Part shown: piece by piece, positions 24,201 through 35,343 of the stretch
How the letters are laid out: each line of letters starts with the position of its first letter
Position numbering within the stretch: the stretch's first letter is position 1
From: Lithospermum erythrorhizon
Taxonomy: Eukaryota; Streptophyta; Magnoliopsida; Boraginales; Boraginaceae
Length of the DNA stretch: 64,000 bases
Assembly (NCBI GenBank): GCA_019722365.1
Contig: JADFUC010001644.1
Location: forward strand, 186,001 to 250,000
Direction: 5' to 3'
Notes under the pieces: model-generated
Told to the model about the DNA's origin: nothing
What the model saw: the letters and a program-made list of their open reading frames with translations, nothing else
Databases searched by the model: none
Translations under genes and position numbers: made by a program

Positions 24201-26228
24201 TAGACTAGGATAACGTTTGTACTTCTATAAATAACACACATGTACTCTGCATTCATTTGATAAGAAATGTAATATGTTCATGGTACCAAGAGTCTAAGGT
24301 TCATTTCCTGTCTAGCTTCTCTTCCGCTTTGTCCCTTCTTTCCAATTTTCCCATTTTCAAGTTCCAATGGTCTTACAACCCAGAGTTTTGTTGCATCAAT
24401 GAAACTTTTTATGAAAATATCACAAATTGGGCTTTTTTTGTTATTAACTATTGAGAACTCATCATTGCCGCATGATGGTCTTTTTCTGGTTGATTGCAGA
24501 TTTTTTTTGGCATATAACTACTCTTAGTTATGCAGCTTTGAGACTTCCTCTTAACTGCTTTTCTAAATAATACAACCACTACCCTCCAACTACTTTAATT
24601 GTCAACAAGCTGACTTTTGTCAAATCGGGAACTCAAATACTCAATTATTAATTATTCATTATTCTAAAAATATAAAACTTATATAATTGATTCGCCTTTT
24701 AAAATACTTTCAACATTTAATTTTTTTTTATTTTTTTAATAATATAATTAAAGAGTAATTGAAAATCAAAGATTTGTCTCAATATGTGAGAAAATCAATT
24801 AAAATGGATTGGAGGGAGTACCATATACTCCGTATATATATTTGCACTTAAATGGTCTGATCTCTCTGCAGGAACACTTGTTTATAGTTACTGAACTTCT
24901 GCGGGCCAACTTGTATGAATTTCAGAAGTTCAACCGAGAATCTGATACAGAGCCTTATTTTACACTAAGCAGGCTGCAGGTTCTAATCTATTACCAAAAA
25001 AGTTAATAAATGATTGTGTATCCAAAACTTAAGGGCTATTTACATACTACAGGTTATCACACGGCAATGTCTAGTAGCACTAGACTTTTTGCATGGTTTG
25101 GGGATAATTCATTGTGACTTGAAGCCTGAAAATATACTTATCAAAAGTTACCAAAGATGTGAAATAAAGGTCATTGATCTCGGAAGCAGTTGCTTTCAGG
25201 CTGATAACCTGTCCTTGTATGTACAGTCACGCTCATATAGGGCTCCGGAGGTCATACTGGGGGTACCATATGACCAGAAAATTGATCTCTGGTCTCTTGG
25301 GTGTGTCCTTTCTGAGCTATGTTCTGGTGATGTAAGTTTCTGTCTTCTCCTCTTTTAAACTAATTATTATGCCATCGTTCTCAAATCACTTAGAAACTTC
25401 TGAATCTCTTAAATTTGAGGAGTTTGAGTTTACAAGTTGAGAATATGTCAAGCATGACTTGTTTGTGCTATTAATTGGTCAATATAAGACAGTTTTGGGA
25501 TCACTAGAGAATTCAAGTAGGAAAACTAAAATAGGAATGGAAGAGTATTTCTAGTCATGGTGCACATCCTTTAATTTTTACATCTTTCTCCTTCTTGTTT
25601 TCTGTTTTCATTGGCTTCTATTTGTCTTCTCCCTCTCCTCTAAAACATTCGGTCCTTCATAACTCCTCCAATCTGACCTCTTTTTGCTCAGGTGCTTTTT
25701 CCAAATGAACCTCTTGTTATGCTTCTTGCACGTGTTATTGGGATGTTTGGCCTTATTGATATGGAAATGTTGTTGAGAGGACAAGAGACGCACAACTATT
25801 TCACTAGAGAATATGGCCTTTATCATATTAATGAGGTAACACCCTTTCTGCTCTATCAAGTTCATTACAACCTAATCCCTCTATATAACGAGGCGACATA
25901 GATTTTGTACCCTAAAAATGCTTAATCACCATATTCATGATTATGACATTTTTATGTTAGGAAGGCAAGAAAATGTCATGCCATATTTGGTCATTCTGGT
26001 CCCCCTTCATCAGTTTCCAGAGTTTCTTGCCTAATCTGACTGCCATTTGTCTGACAGGAGACTAATGAACTTGAGTTCGTCATTCCTGAGGAATCATCAT
26101 TGGAAGACCACCTTCAGATTTCTGATCCTGAGTTCATACACTTCATCAAATACTTACTTCAGGTAAACCCCAAGAGGCGCCCAACAGCTAGAGAAGCTCT
26201 TGGACATCCTTGGCTCTGCCATTCATAA
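21232..26228 (+). CDS. DYRK-family dual-specificity protein kinase, plant DYRKP type
   Basis: Seven exons: 21232-21523, 22537-23410, 23722-24001, 24872-24979, 25053-25331, 25692-25835, 26058-26228. All introns are GT-AG and the join gives 715 residues. DYRK kinases activate themselves by tyrosine phosphorylation in the activation loop and then act on Ser/Thr. Residues 1-35 ([14 protein letters not shown]) resemble the LisH-like start of plant DYRKPs; 98-400 is acidic and probably disordered. The kinase domain is about 410-713: glycine loop GSAAFSKV (417-424, lacking the second and third canonical glycines), lysine K439 in VCLKII, catalytic HCDLKPEN (538-545), DLG instead of DFG (560-562), and [11 protein letters not shown] (574-584) with the autophosphorylated tyrosine. 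Residues 319-340 are duplicated at 341-362. A possible AATAAA signal lies at 26469. Intron 1 holds degenerate repeats and intron 3 a MITE. Confidence 0.9.
21640..21935. repeat. Degenerate tandem repeat in kinase intron 1
   Basis: The unit GACTAATATC-(C/A)(C/T)GTG-(A/G)(C/T)(T/C)-AGTTGTTATTGTGAGTAATAT recurs about five to six times with drift, e.g. near 21656, 21688, 21739, 21791 and 21889. It lies wholly within the first intron of the DYRK kinase. Confidence 0.65.
23199..23330 (+). repeat. 66-bp in-frame tandem duplication in kinase exon 2
   Basis: Two 66-base units, 23199-23264 and 23265-23330, encode 22-residue copies beginning [13 protein letters not shown] and [13 protein letters not shown]. 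Each ends in EKGD plus two residues. The frame is kept. The segment lies in the non-catalytic N-terminal region. Confidence 0.9.
24579..24820. mobile_element. Stowaway/mariner-like MITE in kinase intron 3
   Basis: The right end GGAGGGAGTA is the complement of the usual plant Stowaway end TACTCCCTCC. The left end TACCCTCCAACTACTTTAAT matches its complement (TACTCCCTCCAATCCATTTT) with gaps. The interior is strongly AT-rich. A clear homologue with the same ends and interior lies at 34568-34790. No coding capacity. Confidence 0.7.
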
Positions 26229-27915
26229 AAAAACGCTGCCAGATTTCACGCAGCGAGGATCTTCATATGCTGACCCGTACATATGTAATTAGTCATACAC
26301 AAAGAGTGGGTTTATTGATTGACATTTTGTCTTTGTTTGTTGGAAATGTATGAGTCTCTTAGGGGATTTATCGTTGGAGCATATGTTCCCTTGATGACTT
26401 ATTGGCCCATGTCTTGTTATAGATCACCCTCCTATAGTCCTATTCATTGTTACACAGAAAAACGAAAAAATAAAATCATTTGATTTTTATATTTTGTGGT
26501 ATTTACTGATAAGTGATAACACTTCATTATTCAAGTATGGGTATCAATTTGTTTAGGCCTAGTTTTTCAATTCATCCTTAATCTTCTATTTAAATCATAC
26601 TCTTACCGTTTTCATTTTGTAATCAGTTTGTAGACTTCATTTTTTTAAATTAATTCTATTTGACATAATTACCTTTAAAAAAAAAAATTAAGCCAAAACA
26701 AACTAGCTCTTAAAGGATTGCACTATAGCCACACTGAGACAATGTTATTTTTGGTGTTTCTACATTTCTATCTATAACATCTTCATGTATTGCCAAAACT
26801 AATTTCAAGTGAGCTCAAGATTCACTTTTGTGTGATACTTTTCGTTACACTTATATTTAATGTCTTTTTATTTTTATTTTTTTTAAGCACACTATCTTAA
26901 CCAATCATCTTTCTAACATTATTTCCTACTAACCCAAATTCAAAATATTTATCAATTTTGCCTAATTCATTTAAGGTATGTCTCCGTAATTCAATTATAT
27001 CTGTAATAATAATGAATATCAATCATTGATTTAAATAAAAAAAATATTTTTCAATTTTGCTTTCAATTAAGTACAACTAATAATTGGCATATATTGTGGA
27101 CGCCAATTATTATTATTGATATACACTATGATTTCAAAAACTAGACTTTACCGTCTAATATACTCATTAGTTTTTATTTTTGACAAATATTATGGACTCT
27201 GCATTCCGCCGCCATGGATAAAAACGAAAGAAAAATCTATTAGGAAGCTATCGCGGCAAATTATACAAATCATATAATCCGTAGCAATTAATAATTTCAT
27301 AATATTCATATAATCAGTGGCTTCCTTCAATTCAAAAAATTATCAAGTAAATCGAGATACGTACCATCATAATTAAGAATTAGTTTATTATTTTAATAAA
27401 TATAAAATTAATATAATTATATCGCCTTTAAAAATAATTTCAATATTATTTTTTAATAATATTTAAAATTATATTTTTTAAATAATTAATTGTCAAGCCC
27501 AATTTTGAAAAATGATATTCATTTTTATATTGAGGATTATTAGGAAGAGTGACACACGAAAAGACACCTCCTTCGATGCATCAAATAACACATTATCATC
27601 TACAAACAATCATTAAATCAAATCCTTATTTAATTCAAATATCCATCATCATTACATCTCCTCAATCACCCCCTACATTAATCTATACACAAATTTAAAC
27701 CTTGCAACTTTTGATGGATGCGTTAATCACGTTGTTTTAATTGATACATCATCTTAAAAAAACTCGTTACACAAAAAATATGTCTAATTGGTGTATCCGT
27801 AATACACAAAAAAGTATTTATAATTGATGTATCGAGAATTAATACATGTCGTGACATTCGATACATTAACAAAATATTTATTATTGATGTGTCGGGAATT
27901 GATATTTGACATTTG
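26229..27915. other. Intergenic between kinase and phosphatase
   Basis: AT-rich. About 27375-27490 resembles the interior of the Stowaway-like MITEs. About 27740-27905 holds three drifting copies of an ATTGATGTATCG-type unit. The phosphatase promoter must lie here, but no clear TATA box was found. Confidence 0.4.
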
Positions 27916-30160
27916 ATGGCGGAGGTTTACGAGGGGAGGACTGTACAAGTGTGGAGGGCATTGGTGAACTGGTTCAGTTTTTTGTTCCAGATCGTTAGAG
28001 GCACCCCTACGTTGACTCAGGTTTTGTCTTACGTGGGCATACGTCATCATCGCATATCGCCTTCTCAGCAGTTTAAGCCGCTTCCAGTAGTGGAGCTTCA
28101 GGAGGAGGAGGCTAAATCACCCCAACAATTGCTTCATAAGCTTACTGTATGGTTTTAGTTTAATATCCTTGTTGTGTTTTATCATTTATCTTGTGTTATC
28201 AAAATATTATATTCGGGTCGTGAAGATTGTCTAGTTTGATGGTTGGCTTTTGAACCTCTAGATGGAGTTAGTACTATTAGGAATTATTTTGTTGATTTAG
28301 TATATAGAATTGCCATCTCTGTTAAGTTAATTTTAGATTGAGTTAAACAGGAGATTCGTATCATAATGTGCAAGGAGCCCTGTGGAAACAAACTCTAGAA
28401 CTCAGGCTGTAGTGGATTGAGTGAATTCATGTTGCTATTGGATTTTAAGATTTAGTTATGTAAGTAATACAAAGGGAAAGTAAAAGGTTCATGTATCATG
28501 ATATACAGTAGTAATTTTTTGCGTGAATGTTTGGAAGTTGAGACAAAGCAGAACTCACAAGTGTTTCTCTGAATTACTAGTAGTATGTTACTAGCTATTT
28601 TTATCTAGTGATATGTTCTGCCAGACGTTTCTTTTTATCTAGTGATGTGGATCGAGTAAAGAGTTGAGATATTGGCATAGAAGATGAATCAAATAATTTT
28701 GGGTCACGGAAGTTCATAGTTATCTAGTATTGTGGCCTGAGGGCAAATAGGGATGTACAAGAGAAAGTTGTGTACGTAGCTCCTAAGTTACAATGGACAA
28801 GCCTTATCGAATATGGGGTACAAGAGTACTTAGAATAGAATTAATACCATATTATTGGTTAGGCTGATTAGAGGCAATCACAGTAACACAGCTCTACTAT
28901 GAAAGTATGATTGTATTGTGTTCCCTTCAGATATGAGACAAGTTGATGCTCTGATGTATTTATATGAATATCCTTCCTCGACTCAAATTAACCTAGGATA
29001 TGCAGATGCTGCTTGGGTTTTAAGGCATAGTTAGGTTATTCGAAATTTCTATATAGAAAGCCTTAGTTTTTTTGTTCTGAATGCAGGTGGTTCTTGATCT
29101 GGATGAAACTCTAGTATGTGCATATGAGACAACAAGTCTGCCTGGTATTATTCGCACTCAAGCCACTGAAGCTGGATTGAAATGGTTTGAGCTTGAATGT
29201 GTGTCCTCTGATAAGGTTAGCTGCTGAATTACTGTGCACTTCAGTAGAGTTTTGAATACCTCATCTCAGAATTACTGAGTGCCAGTTGATTTACTAGTTG
29301 AGTGTAGCTTAACTATTTAAAACATTTCTGGTTCAAGGATTATGATGGCAAGCCAAAGATCAACTATGTGACAGTTTTTGAGCGACCAGGATTGGGACAA
29401 TTCTTAAAAGAACTCAGTGAATTTGCAGATCTAGTGTTATTTACTGCAGGACTTGAAGGTTTGTTCAACACTGACACTCGTAGTTTCTGTGCCTAGACTA
29501 CCAACTTTCATATGCGGCCTGTTTCTCCTTCCGTGGTAAACCACCCTTTATTAATCATTCAAATGAAATGCAGGTTATGCAAGGCCACTTGTTGACAGGA
29601 TAGATGTTGAAAATAGATTTCGTCTTAGACTGTATCGCCCTTCAACTATTAGCACGTAAGCTTGTCTAAACCTTATATATGCTAAAAGCAAACACCACTC
29701 CTTTACTTTTCCCAGGCACAATCGGAATCCCTGGTGCTAAATGTGTTTCAACTTTTTGTTTAAATGCAGGGAGTATAGAGAACACGTGAAGGATCTTTCT
29801 TGCATCTCAGAAGATCTATGCCGTATTGTTATAGTTGATAACAACCCATTCAGTTTCTTATTGCAACCATTAAATGGAATTCCCTGCATTCCCTTTTCAG
29901 CTGGCCAGCCACATGATGAACAGGTAGCAATGTCATCCCACAAATGATCTCTGCACTAGTTTTACTTGCTCATTCTGATTAACTGGTTTATCCTCATTCA
30001 ACAGCTTTTGGATGTTATCCTTCCACTTCTGAAGCAGCTCTCTCAGCAGAAGGACGTTAGATCTTTGCTTTCTGACAAATTTCATATGCCCCAATGGTTT
30101 CAGAAGCATGGAATCCCTGCACCAGGATGTAAAAGTTATACATCTTATCCGAGTGGTTAA
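27916..30160 (+). CDS. HAD-superfamily CTD-like (SCP/NIF) phosphatase
   Basis: Six exons: 27916-28146, 29087-29215, 29338-29458, 29574-29655, 29770-29923, 30005-30160; 290 residues, all introns GT-AG. HAD phosphatases of the NIF/SCP group remove phosphate from Ser/Thr, some from the RNA polymerase II CTD. Motif I is VVLDLDETLV (78-87), with nucleophile D81 and acid/base D83. Motif II is in LFTAGLEGYARPLVD, and the later acidic motif is IVDNNP (209-214). The N-terminal 77 residues include a hydrophobic stretch (VNWFSFLFQIV) that may touch a membrane. The ATG at 27916 follows stop-containing sequence and gives an MAEVY start, as I recall for plant homologues. It is followed by the CCR3-like gene on the same strand. 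The substrate is unknown. Confidence 0.9.
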
Positions 30161-30917
30161 TCTGATTTTACTGGGCGTACATATCCCGTTTATTCTTTGA
30201 AGAGGAGCCTTGTTATCGATAAGATATCGCGGTTGATAAAAAATCAACTCTCGCAAGTCCCTCTGGAAGAGTCCAAATAGTTGATTGCCCAAACTAGAAC
30301 CGTGTGTCTGTGTTGTATAGCTTCCAACCTAGATGGATTTCTAGAAATGGCTTCTCGCCTTCTGGAGAATAATTAGCTGCAAAGGTACATGATTATTCTT
30401 GCGCTTGGATTATGCTCGTTGAACAAGACAATGTAAATTTGCTCAAGTTATTTGTACATAATGTGGTTGCAATAATCATTTTATTTAGTCAAAAAACTGT
30501 TTCAAATCTGGCAAATTGCTTATTCGGATCTCAAAATTATTTCGATAAATTATCCACTAAATTAAAATATTTGGTATTTGATATACTTTAATTCATTATA
30601 ATGGTAGAATACATATTTTCATCAGGGGACCGAGTCTCTATGATCTGGCTCTCCTCATTTGACATTTCTAAAATGTAAGTCTTCGGGAAGATGGTTATGC
30701 AAACAAAAGCAAAAAAGAAAAACATGGCCAAGTCTGCTCGAATATACTAATGAACAGCAGCAACATAAATTAAACTTGTTATATAGTTGACCAATGTGAT
30801 TCCCCTTGCAATTATATACAAATTATGACAATGATGATTATAGTTTATAATAATGTTTCCTTGAAGAATGTTAGTGTTCACTCTGTTGAACTTCAACAAT
30901 CTAACAAAATTATTTAA

Positions 30918-33299
30918 ATGAGGAAGGACCCGTCAATTCTTGATTACAGTTGCACCATCGTACTTCTTGTTACAGTTGTCTCCGCCATTGCTCAACCGCC
31001 TACTGCGCATGCCTTCGGCGGAACATCCACCACTATAGCCGTCGTCTATGGCGGCAACACCACAATATGCACCATAGTAGCTGAACAACCCATCCAGCAA
31101 ATTCAATGCTTTACACCAGGCCAGAGTGGTCCAACACCTATTTCCGTAGCCACTTCCTTTGACTTCATTGCCGGCGGTGCTGACTTCTTCTGCGGCCTAC
31201 GTTCAGGTGGCACCGCCATGCTCTGCTTCGACTCCACCTTCACTCCTAAGAGGGTATACTTCAATGTCTCTGCACCTCTCAAAAGTGTCACTATTGGCGA
31301 CATGCAGATTTGTGCATCAACAAGCAAAAACGACATCGTTTGCTGGCGTGGCGGGTACTCCCCTGGAATCGGCCCGTTTCGATCAATCTCGTCAGGGCTG
31401 GGATTTTCTTGTGGTGTTATGGAGAGCAATAGTAGCGTTTTTTGTTGGGGAGGAAATGGTAGTATGGCTTCTGCAATTCAATCTTCTTTTTTTAATACTT
31501 CAATGGAGAATATTTTTGTGGGAGGCACACAAGCTTGTGGAATTTCTACATCCGGATGGTTAATTTGCGAGGGTAACAATGATAATGGTCAGTTAAATAT
31601 TGTGTCGAATTCGAGCTATGAATTTTCTGGATTGGCTCTTGGAGCTAATCATAGTTGCGCAATTCGAAGATGGAATAATTCTGTGGTTTGTTGGGGTGGA
31701 AAGGGCGAGTTTTCGAGTGATTTGACAGTTGGTGTTTCGTTTGAATCGATTGTGGCCGGGTTGGATTTTACGTGTGGATTGACTTCGATTAATTTGTCGA
31801 TTATTTGTTGGGGACCTGGATGGCCTAATGAGTTATATCCTTCTGGTGTGGCTCTTCCTTTAGCAAAGATTCTACCAGGGTCTTGTTTACAAAGTGATTG
31901 TCAATGTGGTGTTTATCCACAGTCTCAAGAACTGTGTTCTGGTAATGGTAATATATGTAGGCCCTGTCATGTTCCAATTGTAATCTCCTCACCACCTCAG
32001 ATAATTAGTTCACAGACTTCATCGCGGAATAGAGGGTTGAGAAGAGGGTGGCTGGCTTTCGCTATCATTGGATCTGTAGGTGCATTTTCCGGTATTTGTT
32101 CTGCTATTTATTTTTTGTGGACCGGTGTATTCTTTCAGAAAAAGAAGATTCATAATTCAGTTCAACCAACCGTCAATGTTCATAGCAGTAGTAGTAATAG
32201 TAGTCATTCAATCAGTAGCCCTACAATCTTTTCAAGATCATCTTTTATTGTGAGGCAAGGATCCAGGTTACTGAGGCGCCAGAGGAGTGGACCTTCATCT
32301 AAACACACAGACTTAGGTGCTGAAGAGTTCTCTTTTTCAGACCTCAATGCAGCTACTAACGATTTCTCTTCAGAGAACAAGATCGGTGCTGGAAGTTTCG
32401 GGGTTGTGTACAAAGGTAAACTACCTGATGGCCATGAGGTCGCAATTAAAAGGGGTGAGACAGGTGCCAAGATGAAGAAGTTGCAAGAGAGCGCTTTTGA
32501 ATCAGAATTAGCATTCTTGTCTAGGCTTCATCACAAGCATTTGGTCGGGCTTGTTGGCTATTGTGAAGAAAGAGATGAAAGATTGTTGGTTTATGATTAT
32601 ATGAAGAATGGAGCACTCTATGATCATTTACATGATAAGAATAATGTTGAGAAGGACTGCAGTTTAGTAAATTCTTGGAAGATGAGAATAAAGATTGCGC
32701 TTGATGCTTCTCGTGGGATTGAATATCTTCACAATTATGCTGTCCCACCCATAATTCATCGAGATATCAAGTCTTCTAACATACTTCTTGATGCAACTTG
32801 GACTGCTAGAGTTTCTGATTTCGGGTTATCATTATTGAGTCCTCAAAATGATGAAGTTGAGTTCAAGCCACAGAAAGCAGCTGGAACAGTTGGCTATATC
32901 GATCCAGAATATTATGCATTGAATGTTTTGACACCTAAGAGTGATGTTTATGGTTTCGGGGTTGTTCTGTTAGAACTTCTTACAGGAAAGAAAGCAATGT
33001 TTAAAAGTGCTGAAACTGGAAGTTCACTAATAAGTTTGGTCGATTATGCAGTCCCCGTAATTAAGCTCGGAGAGGTTGAGAGGATATTGGATCAGAGAGT
33101 AGGACCACCATCAGATTCAGTGGAGGCCGAGGTGATAGAACTGGTGGCGTATATGGCAATGCATTGTGTAAGTTTGCAAGGAAAAGATAGGCCAACCATG
33201 GCGGATATTGTTGCTAACTTGGAGAGAGCCGCGACTCTCTGCAATCATAGTAGAACCGATAGCATATCCAGTGATTGGATTTCCATAGTTTTAGAGTGA
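30918..33299 (+). CDS. CCR3: CRINKLY4-related receptor-like kinase (CCR3-like)
   Basis: Single-exon gene, 793 residues. A type I plasma-membrane receptor kinase of the ACR4/CRINKLY4 group. Signal peptide about 1-32 (cleavage after AHA). Residues about 33-320 contain RCC1-like crinkly repeats with recurring CG and CW pairs (e.g. SCAIRRWNNSVVCWGG), followed by a short Cys-rich stretch (C323, C328, C330, C340, C347, C350), shorter than the TNFR-like region of ACR4. The transmembrane helix is 378-401. After a Ser-rich juxtamembrane segment the kinase domain starts near 472: GAGSFGVV (490-497), K511, HRD (614-616), DFG (634-636). It is an RD kinase with all key residues, so probably active. Choice of CCR3 over CCR4 rests on overall form and on the neighbouring HAD phosphatase, which I recall next to CCR3 in Arabidopsis. 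The ligand is unknown. Confidence 0.88.
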   Translation: MRKDPSILDYSCTIVLLVTVVSAIAQPPTAHAFGGTSTTIAVVYGGNTTICTIVAEQPIQQIQCFTPGQSGPTPISVATSFDFIAGGADFFCGLRSGGTAMLCFDSTFTPKRVYFNVSAPLKSVTIGDMQICASTSKNDIVCWRGGYSPGIGPFRSISSGLGFSCGVMESNSSVFCWGGNGSMASAIQSSFFNTSMENIFVGGTQACGISTSGWLICEGNNDNGQLNIVSNSSYEFSGLALGANHSCAIRRWNNSVVCWGGKGEFSSDLTVGVSFESIVAGLDFTCGLTSINLSIICWGPGWPNELYPSGVALPLAKILPGSCLQSDCQCGVYPQSQELCSGNGNICRPCHVPIVISSPPQIISSQTSSRNRGLRRGWLAFAIIGSVGAFSGICSAIYFLWTGVFFQKKKIHNSVQPTVNVHSSSSNSSHSISSPTIFSRSSFIVRQGSRLLRRQRSGPSSKHTDLGAEEFSFSDLNAATNDFSSENKIGAGSFGVVYKGKLPDGHEVAIKRGETGAKMKKLQESAFESELAFLSRLHHKHLVGLVGYCEERDERLLVYDYMKNGALYDHLHDKNNVEKDCSLVNSWKMRIKIALDASRGIEYLHNYAVPPIIHRDIKSSNILLDATWTARVSDFGLSLLSPQNDEVEFKPQKAAGTVGYIDPEYYALNVLTPKSDVYGFGVVLLELLTGKKAMFKSAETGSSLISLVDYAVPVIKLGEVERILDQRVGPPSDSVEAEVIELVAYMAMHCVSLQGKDRPTMADIVANLERAATLCNHSRTDSISSDWISIVLE

Positions 33300-33699
33300 A
33301 ACTAGTAAAATATTACGTGAAATCTTGAACGAAAATATTTACATATATGATAAATTAATATATGACATTGATTTTAAATCTTAGTTTGCTCTGAAATGTC
33401 AAATAGAAACGATAAGCGATTGATAATATAATTTGATCGGCCAATAAAAATAAATGTATTTGAGAAATTCTTATTAAAATTATTAATGATTGGAAAACAT
33501 GCTACGAGTTAGATTAGATAAATATGGAGTTTGGAAGGCTTTTCTTTGAGTCTTTTATATAGATTTCATAAATAGCCTTGATATGTACACATACTAAGAA
33601 AACAAATAAAGTTGATATCGTTCTCACGGTGTTGAAGTATAGTGTTGAGGTGTGTAATCTCTTATAAAATAATTGGTTATTTATAGGAATAAATAATAT

Positions 33700-33925
33700 A
33701 TAACTACCGAATGGTGAAATAATGAGGTAATGTAACTTCGAAACATTTTAATGAGTTATAATTACAATAATGCAAATACATAAATGCAATTATTAATTTT
33801 AATTATTTTATTATCATTAGTTTTATTGTAATTAGCTCAAAAGGTGGAATAGTGAGAGTCATCTAACTTTTAAGCATTTTAATGAGTTATAATTACAATG
33901 AAGTAAATACATAAATATATTATTA
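33700..33925. repeat. Pair of about 80-bp direct repeats
   Basis: GGTGAAATAATGAGGTAATG...ATTTTAATGAGTTATAATTACAATAATGCAAATACATAAAT (about 33711-33787) recurs as GGTGGAATAGTGAGAGTCAT...ATTTTAATGAGTTATAATTACAATGAAGTAAATACATAAAT (about 33843-33918). The spacer is AT-rich. Confidence 0.7.
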
Positions 33926-34109
33926 TATTTCACTACATCGATTCAAATCAAACTTGTATGGATGTATTATATTATAAAAATATATTTAGTCATATCTTAT
34001 GTTCTAATGTATATATAATCAAACATGTATTGTTCAACTTAAAGTTACAACATAATTTTTTTATTTTGCTTGCTCGGATGTTCTACATTCATATGTGCTT
34101 CAATATTTA

Positions 34110-35090
34110 GTTTATCTAAAAATTAAAGAAATTATAAAATTCATGGGACTTCGATGATACCTTGTTAATTATACTTAAGTGGATTTTTAATGACTTATTT
34201 TTTATTGGTATTAAAATGTAATATTTTATTATTCTTTTATTAAAATATTTAGTATCTTTTGCTCTAAAGTAAAATATTTACATGCTCAGTTGTACTATAT
34301 TCATATGTGCTTCAATATTTAATTTACATAAAAGTTAAATAATTGCCAAAATAATCTTAACTTTCATGATACTTTAAATTCTATTTAATCATTTACATAA
34401 AATTGAAGAAATTATAAAATTCATCATAACTCCATGATATCTTCTTAATTTTATTTAATTATTTATATAAAAATCCATGTAACTCATGTCATTCTTAGTA
34501 TATTTAATGATTTGCTTTGCCATAAAAGTTGAAGAAATATTTAAAATTCATATACTTTCATAATACCTACTCACCAAATTCTTTAATTGTCGTTTGATTT
34601 TTTGAAATTAAGCTTTGTAATCAATTATTAATTATTAACATTAAAAAATATAAAACTTATATAATTGGATTCGTCTTTTAAAATACTTTCGTGTTTTAAT
34701 TTTTTTAATAATATAATTAAAGAGTAATTGAAGATTAAAGATTTATCTCGATATGTGAGAAAGTCAATTGAAATGAATTGGAGGAAGTACTAATTCTATT
34801 TAATCATTTACATAAAAATTGTATTATGATCAACTTCATGTAACTTCCATAAAACCTTTTTAATTATATTTAATCATTTATATAAAAATTCATGTATCTC
34901 CATGATACATTCTTAATTCTTTCATTATACATACTTAATTATTAAATTTTTCTTGTAAAAATTGAAGAAATATTAAAATTCGTATAAACACATGATATCT
35001 TAATTACATTTAATTATTTACGTAAAATTGAAGAAATGATAAAATTGATAAGCTCAGCGATAACTTATTAATTCTATTTAATTTATCATT
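34110..35090. repeat. Degenerate AT-rich repeat array
   Basis: Roughly eight drifting copies of a 65-110-bp unit. The parts are GAAGAAATTATAAAATTCAT, CTCCATGATATCTTCTTAAT and CTATTTAATCATTTACATAA. Clear copies start near 34125, 34345, 34395, 34520, 34795, 34860, 34955 and 35020. A Stowaway-like MITE is inserted at 34568-34790. The array lies between the convergent receptor kinase and esterase genes. Confidence 0.65.
34568..34790. mobile_element. Stowaway/mariner-like MITE, copy 2
   Basis: Homologous along its length to 24579-24820 (shared TCAATTATTAATTATT, ATATAAAACTTATATAATTG, AATATAATTAAAGAGTAATT and ATATGTGAGAAA blocks). Ends are TACTCACC on the left and GGAGGAAGTA on the right. Confidence 0.65.
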
Positions 35091-35343
35091 ATTACATGCC
35101 TTAAAATGGAATAAACATATTTTTTTATTCACACTTTAGTAGGTATATAGATATTTCAACAATGGCCAAGAACTGCACATAGTTATCCTTGCTCAGTGTT
35201 CTCTTTCTTTTTCGAAAAAATCTTCTGCTATATAGAGTAGGGCGTTTCTATGCTAACAGTAACATAGTGTAGGATTTCCATAGTGTTTCTATTACATAAT
35301 CTCTTTTGCATTGATCTCTTAACTATCTCTGAAGATCATGAAT

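Noticed and set aside
26144..26180. Extra intron in the last kinase exon at CAG|GTAAAC
   Set aside because: Reading through keeps a standard kinase C-terminus ([20 protein letters not shown]) to the stop; no intron is needed.
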